64,000 nt of DNA, from positions 22,501-86,500 of the forward strand of contig RPFO01001483.1 of assembly GCA_009746045.1 (NCBI GenBank), in the 5' to 3' direction. Position numbers and translations under genes: made by a program. The stretch comes from Mesostigma viride. Its lineage: Eukaryota; Streptophyta; Mesostigmatophyceae; Mesostigmatales; Mesostigmataceae. This document shows, piece after piece, positions 17,401 through 30,258 of the stretch. The notes below the pieces were generated by a model, which was not told where the DNA came from, made no database searches, and was given only the letters and a program-made list of their open reading frames with translations. How positions within the stretch are numbered: position 1 is the first letter of the stretch; each line of letters starts with the position of its first letter.

Positions 17401-17489
17401 GGTAAGTTACTCCGCTTTTACTCTTACCGTTTGCATACGAGTTCGGATCTTTCTCGTAAGCTACGAGTTAGATCCGAGGTAAGATCCGA

Positions 17490-17586
17490 CGTCGTAATTT
17501 ACGAGGTAGTAATTTACGAGGTAGTAATTTACGAGGTAGTAATTTACGAGGTAGTAATGTACGAGGTAGTAATGTACGAGGTAGTA
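17490..17586 (+). repeat. Subterminal 15-bp array, first half
   Basis: About six copies of GTAATTTACGAGGTA in tandem. In CACTA elements such arrays serve as binding sites for an element-coded DNA-binding protein; that role here is inferred. The array is cut by the insertion at 17587 and resumes at 18506. Confidence 0.85.
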
Positions 17587-18505
17587 CAGTCATTCCCGCG
17601 TTAAGTTGCGTTTCTTAAGGTTGCGTTCCCGCGTTAAGTTGCGGCGCCGAAGTTTGGGGGGCGACCGCAACTTAAGCATGGAGGCCATCGCAACTTAACG
17701 CGGTAATGACTCGATTTGTAGGTGTCAGGCCATTTTTGGCCGCACAAGAGGCCATTTTTTGCCAAGTCCGGACCCGCTACGTGATTTTAGGCGGCAAAAT
17801 ACGCAAGCCCCTCTGGCGCGCAAATTTCCCCGCCTGCTGGCTTAGGTGAAAAGCGCGAATGCAACCTTACAAACTCAGTTTTGCAGCCTGCGGGCTGCGG
17901 TACATAAGAATCCACGACCATGCAGGGTCTGTAATTGAGACATCTTGCCGGAAATTACCACCATCACGCCGAATGCACGGCACCACAGAAGGGCAAAGAC
18001 AAGGTCGTCATTGAGGCCACAGGCAGTCTCGCTCCATAATAACCTCCATAATAACAGCAGTGCTGTCATTATGATTCTTTACATGCAGGCCATTGACAGT
18101 AAATGAAGCTTCCCTCACGACTGTTCCCATGTTTTGCCGGTCACAGTCAAACGTGAAGCCGGCTCGGCAACTAAGTAACCCGCCAAAAAGAGAGCCGAAG
18201 TCCGATCAGAGGGTTAAAACACACCGATTTACATGGTATAAAATGCAGGCACTGCGTGGCTGCCCACGGCGTGTTTTGCAGCCCGCCTTTGTCCAAAATA
18301 CCATCTGGCCTGGAAAATGGACTTTGGCCGGCTTTGAAGCTGCAGATGGATCGGGCTTGACGAGAGGTGTCGAATGCCGCATAGAAGTCCGTCAGAGGAG
18401 GAGGTGGTGGGCTGCTAGCCTAATTCTACCGTTAAGTTGCGTTCCCGCGTTAAGTTGCGGCGCCAAATTTTAGGGGGCGATCGCAACTTAACGCGGGAAT
18501 GACTG
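17587..18505. mobile_element. TA-flanked 919-bp element (Tc1/mariner-like)
   Basis: Perfect 24-bp inverted repeats start CAGTCATTCCCGCGTTAAGT at 17587 and end at 18505. TA dinucleotides flank both sides (17585-17586, 18506-18507), as expected for Tc1/mariner target duplication. It interrupts the subterminal array, so it is younger than the 23-kb element. The left end carries a further inverted copy of the tip (17690-17713) and both ends share a TTGCGTTCCCGCGTTAAGTT block, so each end could fold back. No transposase is visible. Confidence 0.75.
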
Positions 18506-18595
18506 TAATGTACGAGGTAGTAATTTACGAGGTAGTAAGGTACGAGGTAGTAATTTGCGAGGTAGTAATTTACGAGTTGGTAATTTACGATCCCG
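18506..18595 (+). repeat. Subterminal 15-bp array, second half
   Basis: About five further variants of GTAATTTACGAGGTA (ACGAGG, GCGAGG, ACGAGTTG), continuing the array cut at 17586. Confidence 0.8.
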
Positions 18596-19314
18596 GTACT
18601 CGGTCCCGTAGGTTACGACGTCGTATGCTTCTCGCGTACACTACCGGTACTACAATCATGTCGCTATGTCGTTCTGAATTGCAGTACGCATGTCACTTAT
18701 CAGAATTTCACTTTGATTTCACTTATCATTTCGGTCAACCTAACCCCTAACACCCATTTACCCGGGGGAAAAAAATGAATGGCATTTGCAGCAAGGCTCA
18801 TGCAAGACGAGTTCCTATTTCATAAAAAATTTCATTATTAAATGCAGGATTACATGTCATGCACAAAAATCCAACGCCTTCACAGAAAATAGCATATCAA
18901 GTCTTCTGACGACAATATCAAGTCAATATCAAATTCGTGGCTTCTCTTCGTGGCTTGAAATACTGTTTCCATGCGGTGCTTAGGACAGCTCCGGGGATGT
19001 CGGCACCGCACAGAAGCTCCATCCGGGAGCAAGTGCGCCGGGGGAAGATGTTGTACATCCAGAGCTCGATATGTGCGGGAAGCCGTCGTGTTGGAAACCG
19101 AGGTGTCTGCACATAATTCCGCGCGCAGGCAGCTTGTGCCTTTACGGGGGAAGACCTGCGACACAAAAACCGTGTCCGGACAATGCAATACGGAGAAATG
19201 GCAACGGCAGATGGAGTCGGCTAAGGCCGCTTGTAAGGAAAGTGATTTTTAATGCACGAATAAATGTATAATGCATGCTACATCGCCATCGCTTGGGCGG
19301 TGAAAAGACAAGGA

Positions 19315-19545
19315 CCAACCACATGCCCCCACCTACCCTTCGTGCATCCCGCCCTTGACGAGGCACAACCATGTGCCCCCACCTACCCTTTGTGCGTCCC
19401 TCCCTTGACAAGAAACAAGCACGTGCACCTATCTAACCTTTGTGCATCCCTTCCTTGGCAAGGAACAAGCACACCCACCCACCTACTCCACATGCATCCC
19501 TCCCTTGACAAGGAACAAGCACGATCACCCAGCTACCCACTAGCA
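19315..19545 (+). repeat. Diverged minisatellite, unit about 45-55 bp
   Basis: Four units sharing CACCTACCCTT, TGCATCCC, CCCTTGACAAG and AACAAGCAC words, with length differences. Confidence 0.75.
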
Positions 19546-19784
19546 CGGCAGCAAGGCAGACCTTACAATGGCAAGTGATGTTTATCGGTAGAAACTGTTA
19601 GACAACTAGCAAACGAGCCAGCCGGTGAAGAGCAAGGCACGCATGCAAGGAATTTGTCGTTGCCTATGTCTACGCTTGTGTTTGTCACTGCAGTTGAAAT
19701 CTGCATTTGCATCAGCAGGCCCGATCGAACCCCATGTCGCCACCCGCATTTCCACTTATACTTCACGGCCCCTTATTCTTCTCT

Positions 19785-20165
19785 TGTGCCTGCCTTTGCC
19801 CTAACTGTTACCCTAGCATCTGCCCTTGCCCCTATCCTTTGATCCCCAGTGTTTGCCGTTGCCCTCATCCTTTCCCTAGTGCCTGCCCTTGTCTTCATCT
19901 TTTCCCTTGTGCCTGCCCTTGCCCTTGTCCGTTCCCTCGTGCTTGACTTGTCCTAATCTCTTTCCCTTGCGCCTGCCCTTGCCCTTATCCGCTTCCCTTG
20001 TGCCTGCCCCTGCCCTTGCCCTTGTCATTTCCCTTGAGCCTGCCCTTTTGGCAAGCACAAGTGCCTTTGTCCTTTCCTTGGCCTTGTGCTTGCTCTTCCA
20101 GTTTCCCTTTCCTTTGCTCGTGCGGTTGCCTTTGCTCTTACCCGGGTGCTTGCCCTTGCCGTTTG
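19785..20165 (+). repeat. CCCTTGTGCCTGCCCTTG minisatellite
   Basis: Repeated blocks of TGCCTGCCCTTGCCCTT with spacer variation, pyrimidine-rich on the plus strand. Confidence 0.75.
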
Positions 20166-20606
20166 CAAGCTGCATTATTGTCTTAGCAAGCTAGCAAGTG
20201 CAAACTGGCACTGAGCCAGAAATGCAAGCAAAGCAGCCAGTGTAAATAAGGATGGACGGGAACAGTAGAAAGCTAGGGGTGGCAACGGTGCTAGAGCTCA
20301 TGGCAACAAGGTGGTCCCATTCTTGCTGCATTGGGTGCGTTGCGTGGGTGGGATATTGCGAGAGGGGGACATTCTTGCCTTGGTTGTGTTTTCACATGCA
20401 CCCGGTGCTTGAATTTATGCGTGCAAGGGTGGCTGGTATCCCAACCAACAGCCTAAGAGGAAAAAGAGTGCTTAGAAAGCAAGAATGACTTAATGTTGGT
20501 AATAGCAGTGGCGGCAGCAAAAACTGTTGTTATAGATGCAAGCTACAACACTGCGGATGGTTTCTCACACTAATGTGGATAATGATAATGCATGCCACAC
20601 TAGGAA

Positions 20607-20950
20607 CTCAATTTCTGAGAAAATTCTCAAAACCCTCAATTTTCTCACCTTTTGTGAGAATTTTTTGAGAAAATTGAGAAAAATCTCAATTTTTTTCCGC
20701 AAACGCTAGGCAAAAAATCTCACCAGGGTGAGATTTTGGTGAGAAAAAGGGCGTTTTGGTGAGATTGGGGTGAGAAAAAACCCTAAAGTGAGAAAAAAGG
20801 TGAGAATGGGTGAGAAAAAGGCAGAAAGATTGAGAAAATTGAGAAAATTGAGAAGTTTCTCACCAACACGAGAAAAATCACTAACACGAGAAAAATCACA
20901 AGTCAACGTGGTGAGAAATTTCTCACCAAGAGTGTAACACGAGAAAAATC
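20607..20950 (+). repeat. Left subterminal GTGAGAAAA-type motif array
   Basis: Many copies of GAGAAA, GTGAGAAA and GAGAAAATT at irregular spacing, mirroring the right end. Presumed binding sites for an element protein, by analogy with CACTA subterminal repeats. Confidence 0.75.
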
Positions 20951-21103
20951 ATGAGCTTTATTTCATTAAGTCCTTAACGTGAAAAAAAAACTCAACACCA
21001 CTTTGATATGCATTGTAGGGTGCACAAAGGTGCAATATAGGGTTGTCATACAATATAAAACAGCACATCATTCCATAAACAATGCTGTCATGCCCAAATT
21101 AAA

Positions 21104-24100
21104 TCAAAAGTCATCTTCTTCAGAACTGCTGTCCGAGGGGTTGCTTGCATCAACATCATCTTCTGATGACATAGTGTCATCCCCACTAGTGTCGCAATAG
21201 TTCACAGCTTTACGCTGCCTTCCACTGGCCCTCTTTGCCATAGGGACCTCCTCAATTACAACGGTGGGCTGGCTAGGTCCAGCATCTGTGGGAGCACCAC
21301 GCTTGCGGCTGCGCCCTCGAGCAGGTGCCTTGCCAGCGCGGCGCACCACGTCGCCATCACCTACGTCTGCCGCTGCCACCTTCTTCTTCTTCTTGGACCC
21401 CTTCTTCTTGCCTTTCTTCTTGCCACTAGGCGGTGGCATCGGCTCACCCTCCTCAATCACTTCAAACTGCGGCATGGTGGGGAAATCTGCTGCCACGCTG
21501 TGATACACATGGTTACTGAGGGAAGATTGCGCCTGGTGTGCCATGCTCCATGGCAGTTTGGCAGGGATTACCACCATTTCGGGAGCATAGCATTCATCGA
21601 CGACATACCCAACTGAGCTCACTGCACCTGGCAACACAAGGCGCGACGACCTGGGGGCCTGTGCGCTGCTGATGACCACCAACCTCTCGTGGGGCAGGTG
21701 AGCGACATGAAGGCGATCAAAAAGCTCCACCTTCAACAACAGCTGCCATTCCCAGCCCCCTCGTGGGTACTCTAACCTGGCCTTCAGAATGTGTGTGATG
21801 AAACCAAAGTCTACACCGCCCGGGCCATGCACCGCAACTCCCGCATTCTTGTGCCGCTTTCCCAGGGATTGGTCCGCAGCCTCTGTGCGGTAGTTGAACC
21901 CGTGTATCCTGACTTTGTGGAAAGAATCCGCGTAGCGCTTCACGCCCCCACACGCCGCTACAATGCCTTGCGGCACAAGCGGCGTCAGGTTTAATGATGC
22001 CCATGCAATCACGTTGAACGTTGTGTCAGCACAGCGATCTCGCCTGCATTCAAACAAACGCACACCGATAACCCAGCAAAGAGTATTATTATTAACTCGT
22101 CGTCTGTCCCTGGTCCTAATTTTAGGACTGAGTTCAACTCAGTCCTAATTTTAGGACCTAATTTTGAGGTTTTGTAGAAAATTCGCCCCGGTCGGAATAT
22201 TTGGCAGAAAAATTTTCTCAAAATTTATTCAAATACTACTTGAAAAGATCTTTCTTGGACATATTTTTGGGATTTTTTTGGATTTGGTTTGGGCGGCTAA
22301 CCGTACGGTGAAAGTACAGGTGGTAAGGGTACATTTTCACGCGAAACGTGAGTTCCGGAAATGCACGACCTAGCCATGGCGGCTTGCGCCCATGCATGCA
22401 GTTTACGTTTTCGGACGATTTTGCGGGCCAAACCCAGGAAATAGATTTTTTATGTCCTAAAGATGATATAAGTGAATTTTAACCTCGCGGGGATGCGATT
22501 TACTGGGTGTCGGCACTGTTCTTGCTGGAAAAATCTGCGATTAGGCAGGTCGACGGAATGGATTACTACAATTGATTCCCGGATCAAATCGAAGGGTTTA
22601 TAGGTTTCTTTCTACCTTTTATCATGTATTGTCGTAGATTAAGTCTAGTGGCAGTAAAGATTTGATGATTTCGACCACTCTGTCACGTCATGGTTTGTGT
22701 GCCGCAAAGTGCCACTTTTGCAGGCACCGCCTGGGCCAAGGTAACGCCAGCCGTGCCAGGCAAAGCTGAAATATCGCTGCTTCATCGTTTCTTGGTATTC
22801 GTACATGAGTTTAAGCTTGCGATGCGCTGTCAGTTTTGAGTCTTGCTGCTCTTTCTTGACCGTTGCCTGCCCCTCTCTAAAACCATCTTTTTAGATGATC
22901 TTACCAGGCATTTGCCTTACCGTAGCGTGGCTGTACAAGGTTTTAGGTGCTGAATGGGTTAAAACACTTTCATAGATGTTAGTTATTCTCTTGCTATGTT
23001 CATACTGCATGATTGTGTGGTCATGGGCTGCGTCAAGGGTACTGTCAAGCTTATACGGGTGAGTGAAAAATCTTGGTGATAAACCACTGTGATCATGTGC
23101 CAGCAGGTATCTTGGCCATGTCATGGCAAGGTAATACAGTTTTATCCATGTCCATTCTTGTAAAGAACAATTAAATGTGACTAACCTACCCATTATATCG
23201 GTGGTTATTACTTATAATACATCCCTTTGTAGCTACGTATCCATACGCATTCCTTATATGTATGCATAGGCTTTCACACATACTAAGGTACAATATAACT
23301 GCAATATGATGATGCAAGTATGTTTTCCTATTATGCCTGAAGGGAAATGGGCTGATTGACATGGTTTGTGGCCACGCTACTATGTAGTATGACCGCACTT
23401 ACATGCTTGCAAATTGCTAGCATGGCCCAGTCCTATGTATAGGACTGGCAGTATTTGGCGTGTTTCAGGCAGTGCCAGTGGCCAAATTGAGTCCAGTTTT
23501 TTGCCACAGGTCAAGAACTATATTGTTTACATGCCTGTATTTTTTTAACATGCATATGGAATTTATTCAATTTTTGCCACTCATACTTCCACACAAAAAT
23601 GCAAATTCGCCGACGGTGCCATACATCCATGTAATTTTTAGGAGTTTGGGTCAAGTTTTCACTGATGTAGTATTTTTGCCAGCAAGAGGACATCAAATAC
23701 TCCATAGACTCACATCTAAGCATCTTGGATGGACCACCCACCTAGTCACTACACACGGTTGAAAAAGGTCAACTCAGTCCTATTATTAGGACTGAGTTGG
23801 GACAGACGACGAGTTAAGTATTGGTTATTAAAAAAAATAGAACGGATACAACACAGGACGCTTTTACTGGCGGCAAGATCATGGCACCCGGATGGGTAAA
23901 ACCAAACAAACTAGATATTAATTACTAGGGCTGGCTTTGTGACAGTAAAACATGATTGCATGGCTAATCCCAAGGCGCCTTTCAATAGGACTGAATTAAA
24001 ATAACCAAAGCAGACGGCGTAAGTAGCATTTGCAAAAAACAAGGCTCACCAGTAGGCCTCGTCGCCATTCGCAGGGTCGCTGTAATCAGCCTTGGGAAGG

Positions 24101-24155
24101 GCATCTTCTCCCAGCAAATCCCTTGCGGCGCGTTGTGTCAGCACAGCGATCCCCC
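21104..24155 (-). CDS. CACTA transposase-like gene, two 3' exons (5' part not found)
   Basis: Exon 24155-24050 and terminal exon 22043-21104 join across an intron with acceptor TGCAG at 22044 and donor GTGAGC at 24049. The phase is consistent and forms a Trp codon at the junction. The terminal exon gives about 313 residues. Its first 150 residues run FHKVRIHGFNYRTEA, then KNAGVAVHGPG, VDFGFI and LFDRL. This spacing resembles the DUF4216-type domain that follows the catalytic part in plant En/Spm (tnp2) proteins; this is my reading, unchecked by search. The rest is Lys-rich, then Arg/Lys-rich, and ends in an acidic Ser/Asp tail, suggesting a nuclear protein. The catalytic DDE region was not located upstream, so the gene may be truncated. 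The intron holds a TTAA-flanked insertion. Confidence 0.55.
22096..23813. mobile_element. TTAA-flanked 1.7-kb element (piggyBac-like target)
   Basis: CTCGTCGTCTGTCCC at 22096 and its reverse complement ending 23813 are each flanked outside by TTAA (22092-22095 and 23814-23817). Just inside are inverted copies of CAGTCCTAATTTTAGGACTG-type palindromes. TTAA duplication is the hallmark of piggyBac elements, but the tip does not start with the usual CCC and no transposase is seen, so it is a non-autonomous candidate. It sits in an intron of the transposase-like gene; without it the intron would be about 0.3 kb. Confidence 0.6.
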
Positions 24156-24200
24156 CTGCATCCAAACAAAGGCACACCGATAACCAAGCAAAGAGTATGC

Positions 24201-25146
24201 AAATGTGTAGCCTTGTTCATTGAAATTATGGCTGGCTTACGCAAAGAGCGACTGTAAGATGACCTATACAGTGGGGCCGGAAACAGCTTGCTTGATCAGG
24301 GCGTGTTTTTCGAGCTTCACTGGCCGGGAGTGTCTAGTGGTGAGAACCATTGCTGCGATCGCTTTCCCACCATTTACGAGGAAATACCCGCAAATGAAAA
24401 ACCACTGAAACGGTCTAGCTAGTCAGTCATTACATTAGCCACATGCCATCATGCATGTTTCCAAACGTCCAGGAACTGCACACGGTGCAAATGCCATTTG
24501 CAGTGCAAAAATCCAGAGGACACGACCTCATTGCTTCATATTTGTATGCAGAAGACTAAAAAAGTAACATGCATTAATGGCCCGCATGCATAAAGGGCCT
24601 GAATTCTGATGCGGGCCCAACGGCAGCACCGCCAAAGCAGATAAGGGCCCGCAGTCTGATGCGGGCCCCACGGCACCACCGCCATAGCAGAGCTCGAAGG
24701 TCGTGGTGCGCGTGAAACGTACGTATGCCCTTTGTCGGTAGGTGCCGTTGGGGTCAAATTGGGTGCCGCCAAAATCGGGCCGACGCGTCAATAGACTGAG
24801 GCCGTCGATGAGAGCCATCATGCGGCTTGGGGAACTTCAGCTAAGTTAACTTAACGCAAACCACTGGTCGCCCGCGTCGGGAACCGGCCCAACGGCTCTC
24901 CCGCAACAGAAAATAACGCGGCATACTGCATACGTCGTCGGATTGTTACATTTCGACGGTCAAGATTTCATGATGAGGTTTGCGTTCAATTTGCCGCAGT
25001 TTGCCGCCCAGAGAAAGTAGTTGTTGGACTCGTTGCCCACGATGAAACACAATCAAGCAAGCCGTTTCCGGACCCACCGAGTAGGTCATGTAGTCGCTCT
25101 TCACGTCAGCCAGCCGTAATTTCAATGCACAAGGCTACACATTTCC
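24201..25146. repeat. Inverted repeat pair with about 100-bp arms
   Basis: 24201-24298 matches the reverse complement of 25049-25146 with scattered differences. Both arms keep an open frame with the shared words KSD, GPETACLI and LKL. The right arm runs on to a stop at 24946 (62 codons on the minus strand). A third, decayed copy of the arm is at about 31843-31925. It may be a composite insertion or a duplicated exon. Confidence 0.5.
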
Positions 25147-25262
25147 ATCTCCATTCATATTCATAATCCTGCACGACTCGAAAACGCGGACAAGATAACG
25201 GCAGGCTCGAGCTACCATGGTCCGGATTCTCCCGATTTCTGGCCTGCGCTGGTTGTCTCCTT
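25049..25262. repeat. Dispersed repeat, copy shared with 31843-32046
   Basis: Direct repeat of about 205 bp: both copies contain CCATTCATNTTCAT, GACTCGAAAACGCGGA, GATAACGGCAGGCTCGAGCT and CCCGATTTCTGGCCTGCGCT. A short inverted remnant is at 12556-12592. This suggests the end of another transposon family. Confidence 0.7.
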
Positions 25263-26139
25263 GATATTGGCAACTCTCTCCGGTAAGAGATTTTCCGCAG
25301 TTTGGCTGTTTCGAAACGTTCATTACGTGAGATGCCTTCGGATCAGGAGACTCACACAGCCGCGAAATCATGCCAAAGGTCATATGTTCGATCCCTTGCT
25401 GGTAGCTTCTGAGCTTTCTTATTTTCTGTGTTCCGCGGAATCTCAGATTTGGGCCGCTAGCGTTTTCACGCTTGTTGCTTTCTGATCCGACGACAACGTT
25501 GTGCCTTGCTCGTGTGACATCTGGCGCATGGTGTGATTCATGTGTATGGTGCTGCCTTGCCACATGGGGCTGCTTTGCCATAAGAGTGAGTGTTGGGTTC
25601 TACACATTTGCTGCATGGACCGTTAGGTGCTGGTGAGCTCTTCCTTGTAGAACGCTTACATCTATGTCAAGGATCTGATTTCTTTTCCTCTTGCGTATAT
25701 TGTGTCGGTTTGCTTTATTTCTTGCAGGGACCACGAGAGTAAAATGCAAGCGGTTCCACTTTCAAGTCAGCATGTGACGCCCTGTCGACCGGCCCGCTTT
25801 GTTAGCTAGCTACCATATAGTATTTGATGATAGGCATTGAATGCGGAAGATGTCATAACGCCATAACAGACTGTGTTGAACAGGCATTGAATGCCGAAGA
25901 TGTCATAACGCCATAACAGACTGTGTTGAAAAGGCATATTTGAATGCCGAAGATGTACATAACGCCATAACAGTGTTGAATAGTTGAATCAATGGGTTCT
26001 TGCAGCTGTAAACATTAAAATTATTCAAACATTTAATGAAAAAATCATTATTGTTCGTGCTGTTTTGAACAGCGGTTGTTACTGGCACTGCATGCATGTG
26101 TCTGCTGCCAGCATATTGCATTATGGGTGTGTTTTTCAG

Positions 26140-26476
26140 CGCTGTGTTTTCTCACTTTTCTCACTTTTCTCACGTCCTGTTTTTCTCACTTTTCTCACTT
26201 TTCTCACGTCCTGATTTTCTCACTTTTCTCACGTTTCACACCTCCCGTTTTTCTCACTTATCTCACGTCCTGTTTTTTGAGATTTTTCTCACGTTTTTCC
26301 CCTTTTTTCACCTTTTTGGGGCAATCTCACCCGTGTGAGAAACGTGTTTTCTCACCCATTCTCACCCCATTCTCACCCTTTTTTCTCACCTTTCTCACCC
26401 ATTCTCACCCATTTCTCACCCTTTTTCTCACCTTTCTCACCCTTTTTCTCACCATTTCTCACCCATTCTCAAAGCC
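26140..26476 (-). repeat. Right subterminal TTTCTCAC motif array
   Basis: Dense TTTTCTCAC repeats, the mirror of the left subterminal array, ending at the inverted terminus of the 5.9-kb CACTA element. Confidence 0.8.
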
Positions 26477-26488
26477 GAGTTCCTAGTG

Positions 26489-27904
<1,416 letters not shown>

Positions 27905-28355
27905 GCCATGGAGGGTGGTGGTACACAAATACCGTACAGGTGGTACACAACTGCAGCCAGGACAACAGCCGGGCGCTGCGTACCTGCCGTGGGAAGGAGG
28001 GGGTGGTACACAAGTACCGTACAGGTGGTACACAACTGCAGCCAGCACAACAGCGAGTCGCTGCGTACCCGTGGGAAGGAGGGAGGTGGTGGTACACAAA
28101 AACCGTACAGGTGGTACACAACTGCAGCCAGCACAACAGCGAGTCGCTGCGTACCTGCCGTGGGAAGGAGGGGGTGGTACACAAATACCGTACAGGTGGT
28201 ACACAACTGCAGCCAGCACAACAGCGAGTCGCTGCGTACCTGCCGTGGGAAGGAGGGAGGTGGTACACAAAAACCGTACAGGTGGTACACAACTGCAGCC
28301 AGCACAACAGCGAGTCGCTGCGTACCTGCCGTGGGAAGGAGGGGGGTGCTACACA
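27905..28355 (+). repeat. Tandem repeat, five units of about 80-90 bp
   Basis: Each unit has GGTGGTACACAA, ACCGTACAGGTGGTACACAA, CTGCAGCCAGCACAACAGCG and CGTGGGAAGGAGGG. Units differ mainly by small indels, so the array is recent. Frames stay open by chance across it. Confidence 0.9.
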
Positions 28356-28359
28356 AATA

Positions 28360-29060
28360 TCCGACCTATATATTAGCGATAGCCGCCGCCTATTAAACAG
28401 GTCCTATTCATCACGAGCGTCAACGCCCCGTCATCGCCCCGTCATCGCCCGGCCGAGGGCCTTAACCTGTTAACTGTTTATTCGGAGTGATAGTCAACGA
28501 CCTATACTACCAATAGCTGCCGCATATCAAACATCGGTTTTTCATCGGGCCCGTCGAGGGCGATGACGGTGACGGTCGTCACCGTCATCGCCCTCGACGG
28601 GCCAACATCTAAACTCTTCTCTTAATCAACAATCTATATTACCAATAGCCGCCGCCTATCAAACAGATCCTATTCATCACGCGCGTCAACGCCCCGTCAT
28701 CGCCCCGTCATCGCCCCGTGATCGCCATGCCGAGCCAGCCGAGGGCCAACCTCTTAACTCTTTACATTTGTATTCGGAGTAGTAGTCAACGACCTATATT
28801 ACCAATAGCCGCCGCATATCAAAAAGGTCGTATTCATGACGCCCGTCGAGGGCGATGACGGTGACGCCGTCACCGTCATCGCCCACGGGCCAACATCTAA
28901 ACTCTTCTCTTAATCAACAATCTATATTACCAATAGCCGCCGCCTGTCAAACAGATCCTATTCATCACGCGCGTCAACGCCCCGTCATCGCCCCGTCATC
29001 GCCCCGTCATCGCTCCGTGATCGCCATGCCGACTGCCGAGGGCCAACCTCTTAACTCTTT
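28360..29060 (+). repeat. Alternating A/B tandem array with large hairpins
   Basis: Five segments of roughly 130-150 bp in A-B-A-B-A order. All begin CTATATTACCAATAGCCGCC (or a variant). A units contain repeated CCCCGTCATCG; B units contain a palindrome. The first B palindrome has a perfect 26-bp stem (28548-28573 with 28578-28603) and a 4-base loop. The second has a 15-bp stem (28851-28865 with 28869-28883). Confidence 0.85.
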
Positions 29061-30083
29061 ATTCGGAGTAATAGTTAACTGCCGGCATTGCCATACAAGA
29101 AGAAGCTCTCGATCCTAGGTATAGACTACCTCGGGTATCATCATCGTAATTGCTAGCATCGAGATCATTCATACCTACCGACGATGGCCAGCTTCAAAAG
29201 AAAAATGTCGACCAACAGACAGGACCTATCGCCGGGAACCCTCAAGGCAATAAGGGCGAGACAGGCTTTCACCGTTAAGTAAAGTTGTCCACATCGTGCT
29301 AAGGAATTTGTGCTAATCTATGAGTACCTATATGGACACTTTGTCGCATTTTTTACATGGCAAATAAGCGATGTATGTGTCATGTAGGCTGCCATTGGTG
29401 CATGCATGCATGGGCCAGCAATGATGGTCAGAGGTACATTGTGCCTATGAGATAACCATCGATTTGTTGATCAGCAAGTGATTCATTACGTGAGACAACA
29501 ATATGTTTGGGGGCTAAGCTTCTTACATTGGTCACATGGTCCGCCATAATTGTTTTCTTATGTGTTTAAGGTTAGGGCTCTGTTCATGACTGAACGTCAT
29601 GAACGCGCTCTATTCATGACATTGATTAATTGATTTTAATTAGTCTCATGTCCATGTTGGGGGACCGGGATCTCTGAATTCCCCAAAGAAGATATAGTGG
29701 AAGTCCCCCAAGACGTCAATATCCGTCAAGACGTCAATAACTACATGTATGTCCAGAGCTCAGCTAGTAGTCTAAAATATGGGCCTCGAGCTAATCTTGC
29801 ACGCAAGCAATGCCTATCATCAAGGATGAATTAATGCCTATCAACAAGGAGACAATCATGCTTGTTAAATTTCCTAGGACCCACAACTGGGGGGTCGTAG
29901 TCTTTGACAATGTCCGCCTGGGCAACGCTACTAATCCTACATATCCGAGGTCCCATGTATGAATAAGAGGGGTTGAGCGGATGACGCCAACAGTGTCTGT
30001 GCTCTGCATGTCAGCTAAAATCATATCGCGGAGACAAACATATGGCGGTATGTCCAATGTTGGCCACTGCGTCGCCTAACAGG
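29061..30083. other. Unannotated interior of the 23-kb element
   Basis: No convincing gene. A short frame from ATG 29184 is only 32 codons. A TTAA-family tail lies near 29625-29670, and direct repeats of CAAGACGTCAATA are at about 29709-29741. Confidence 0.4.
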
Positions 30084-30120
30084 TTCTTACATGGTCGGCA
30101 AGGGCCTGACCATGTAAGAA
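30084..30120. repeat. 13-bp perfect hairpin
   Basis: TTCTTACATGGTC at 30084-30096 pairs with GACCATGTAAGAA at 30108-30120 around an 11-base loop that can add three GC pairs. Function unknown; possibly a transposon end. Confidence 0.6.
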
Positions 30121-30258
30121 GATATCTCCCTGGCTGGCCAGTCCACAAGGAACCAGCACAGACCTCATCTGAATCAACCTGATTAATTAACTAACTACTT
30201 AATTCATTTATTAAACTCATGCCCCCATTAGGGAGTCAAGGAGCATTAGCTAACCCCG

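Larger units (their letters stand above)
18596..20597. other. Non-coding interior of the 23-kb element
   Basis: No gene recognised. Two minisatellites occupy 19315-19545 and 19785-20165; the remainder is unique, moderately GC-balanced sequence. Confidence 0.5.
20598..26488. mobile_element. 5.9-kb CACTA element nested in the 23-kb element
   Basis: Termini are CACTAGGAACTC (20598-20609) and its reverse complement (26477-26488), with CA on both outer sides (20596-20597, 26489-26490) as a 2-bp duplication. Subterminal regions (20607-20950 and 26140-26476) are dense with GAGAAAA/GTGAGAAA and TTTCTCAC motifs in mirrored orientation. It contains the C-terminal exons of a transposase-like gene on the minus strand and two smaller insertions. 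Confidence 0.88.

Noticed and set aside
18720-18760. Telomere-like CCTAACCCCTAACACCC
   Set aside because: Only two imperfect units with no array.
27905-29060. CRISPR-like array
   Set aside because: Units are contiguous with no unique spacers, and the context is eukaryotic transposon sequence.
29184-29282. Short frame MASFKRKMSTNRQDLSPGTL
   Set aside because: 32 codons with no clear donor or continuation.
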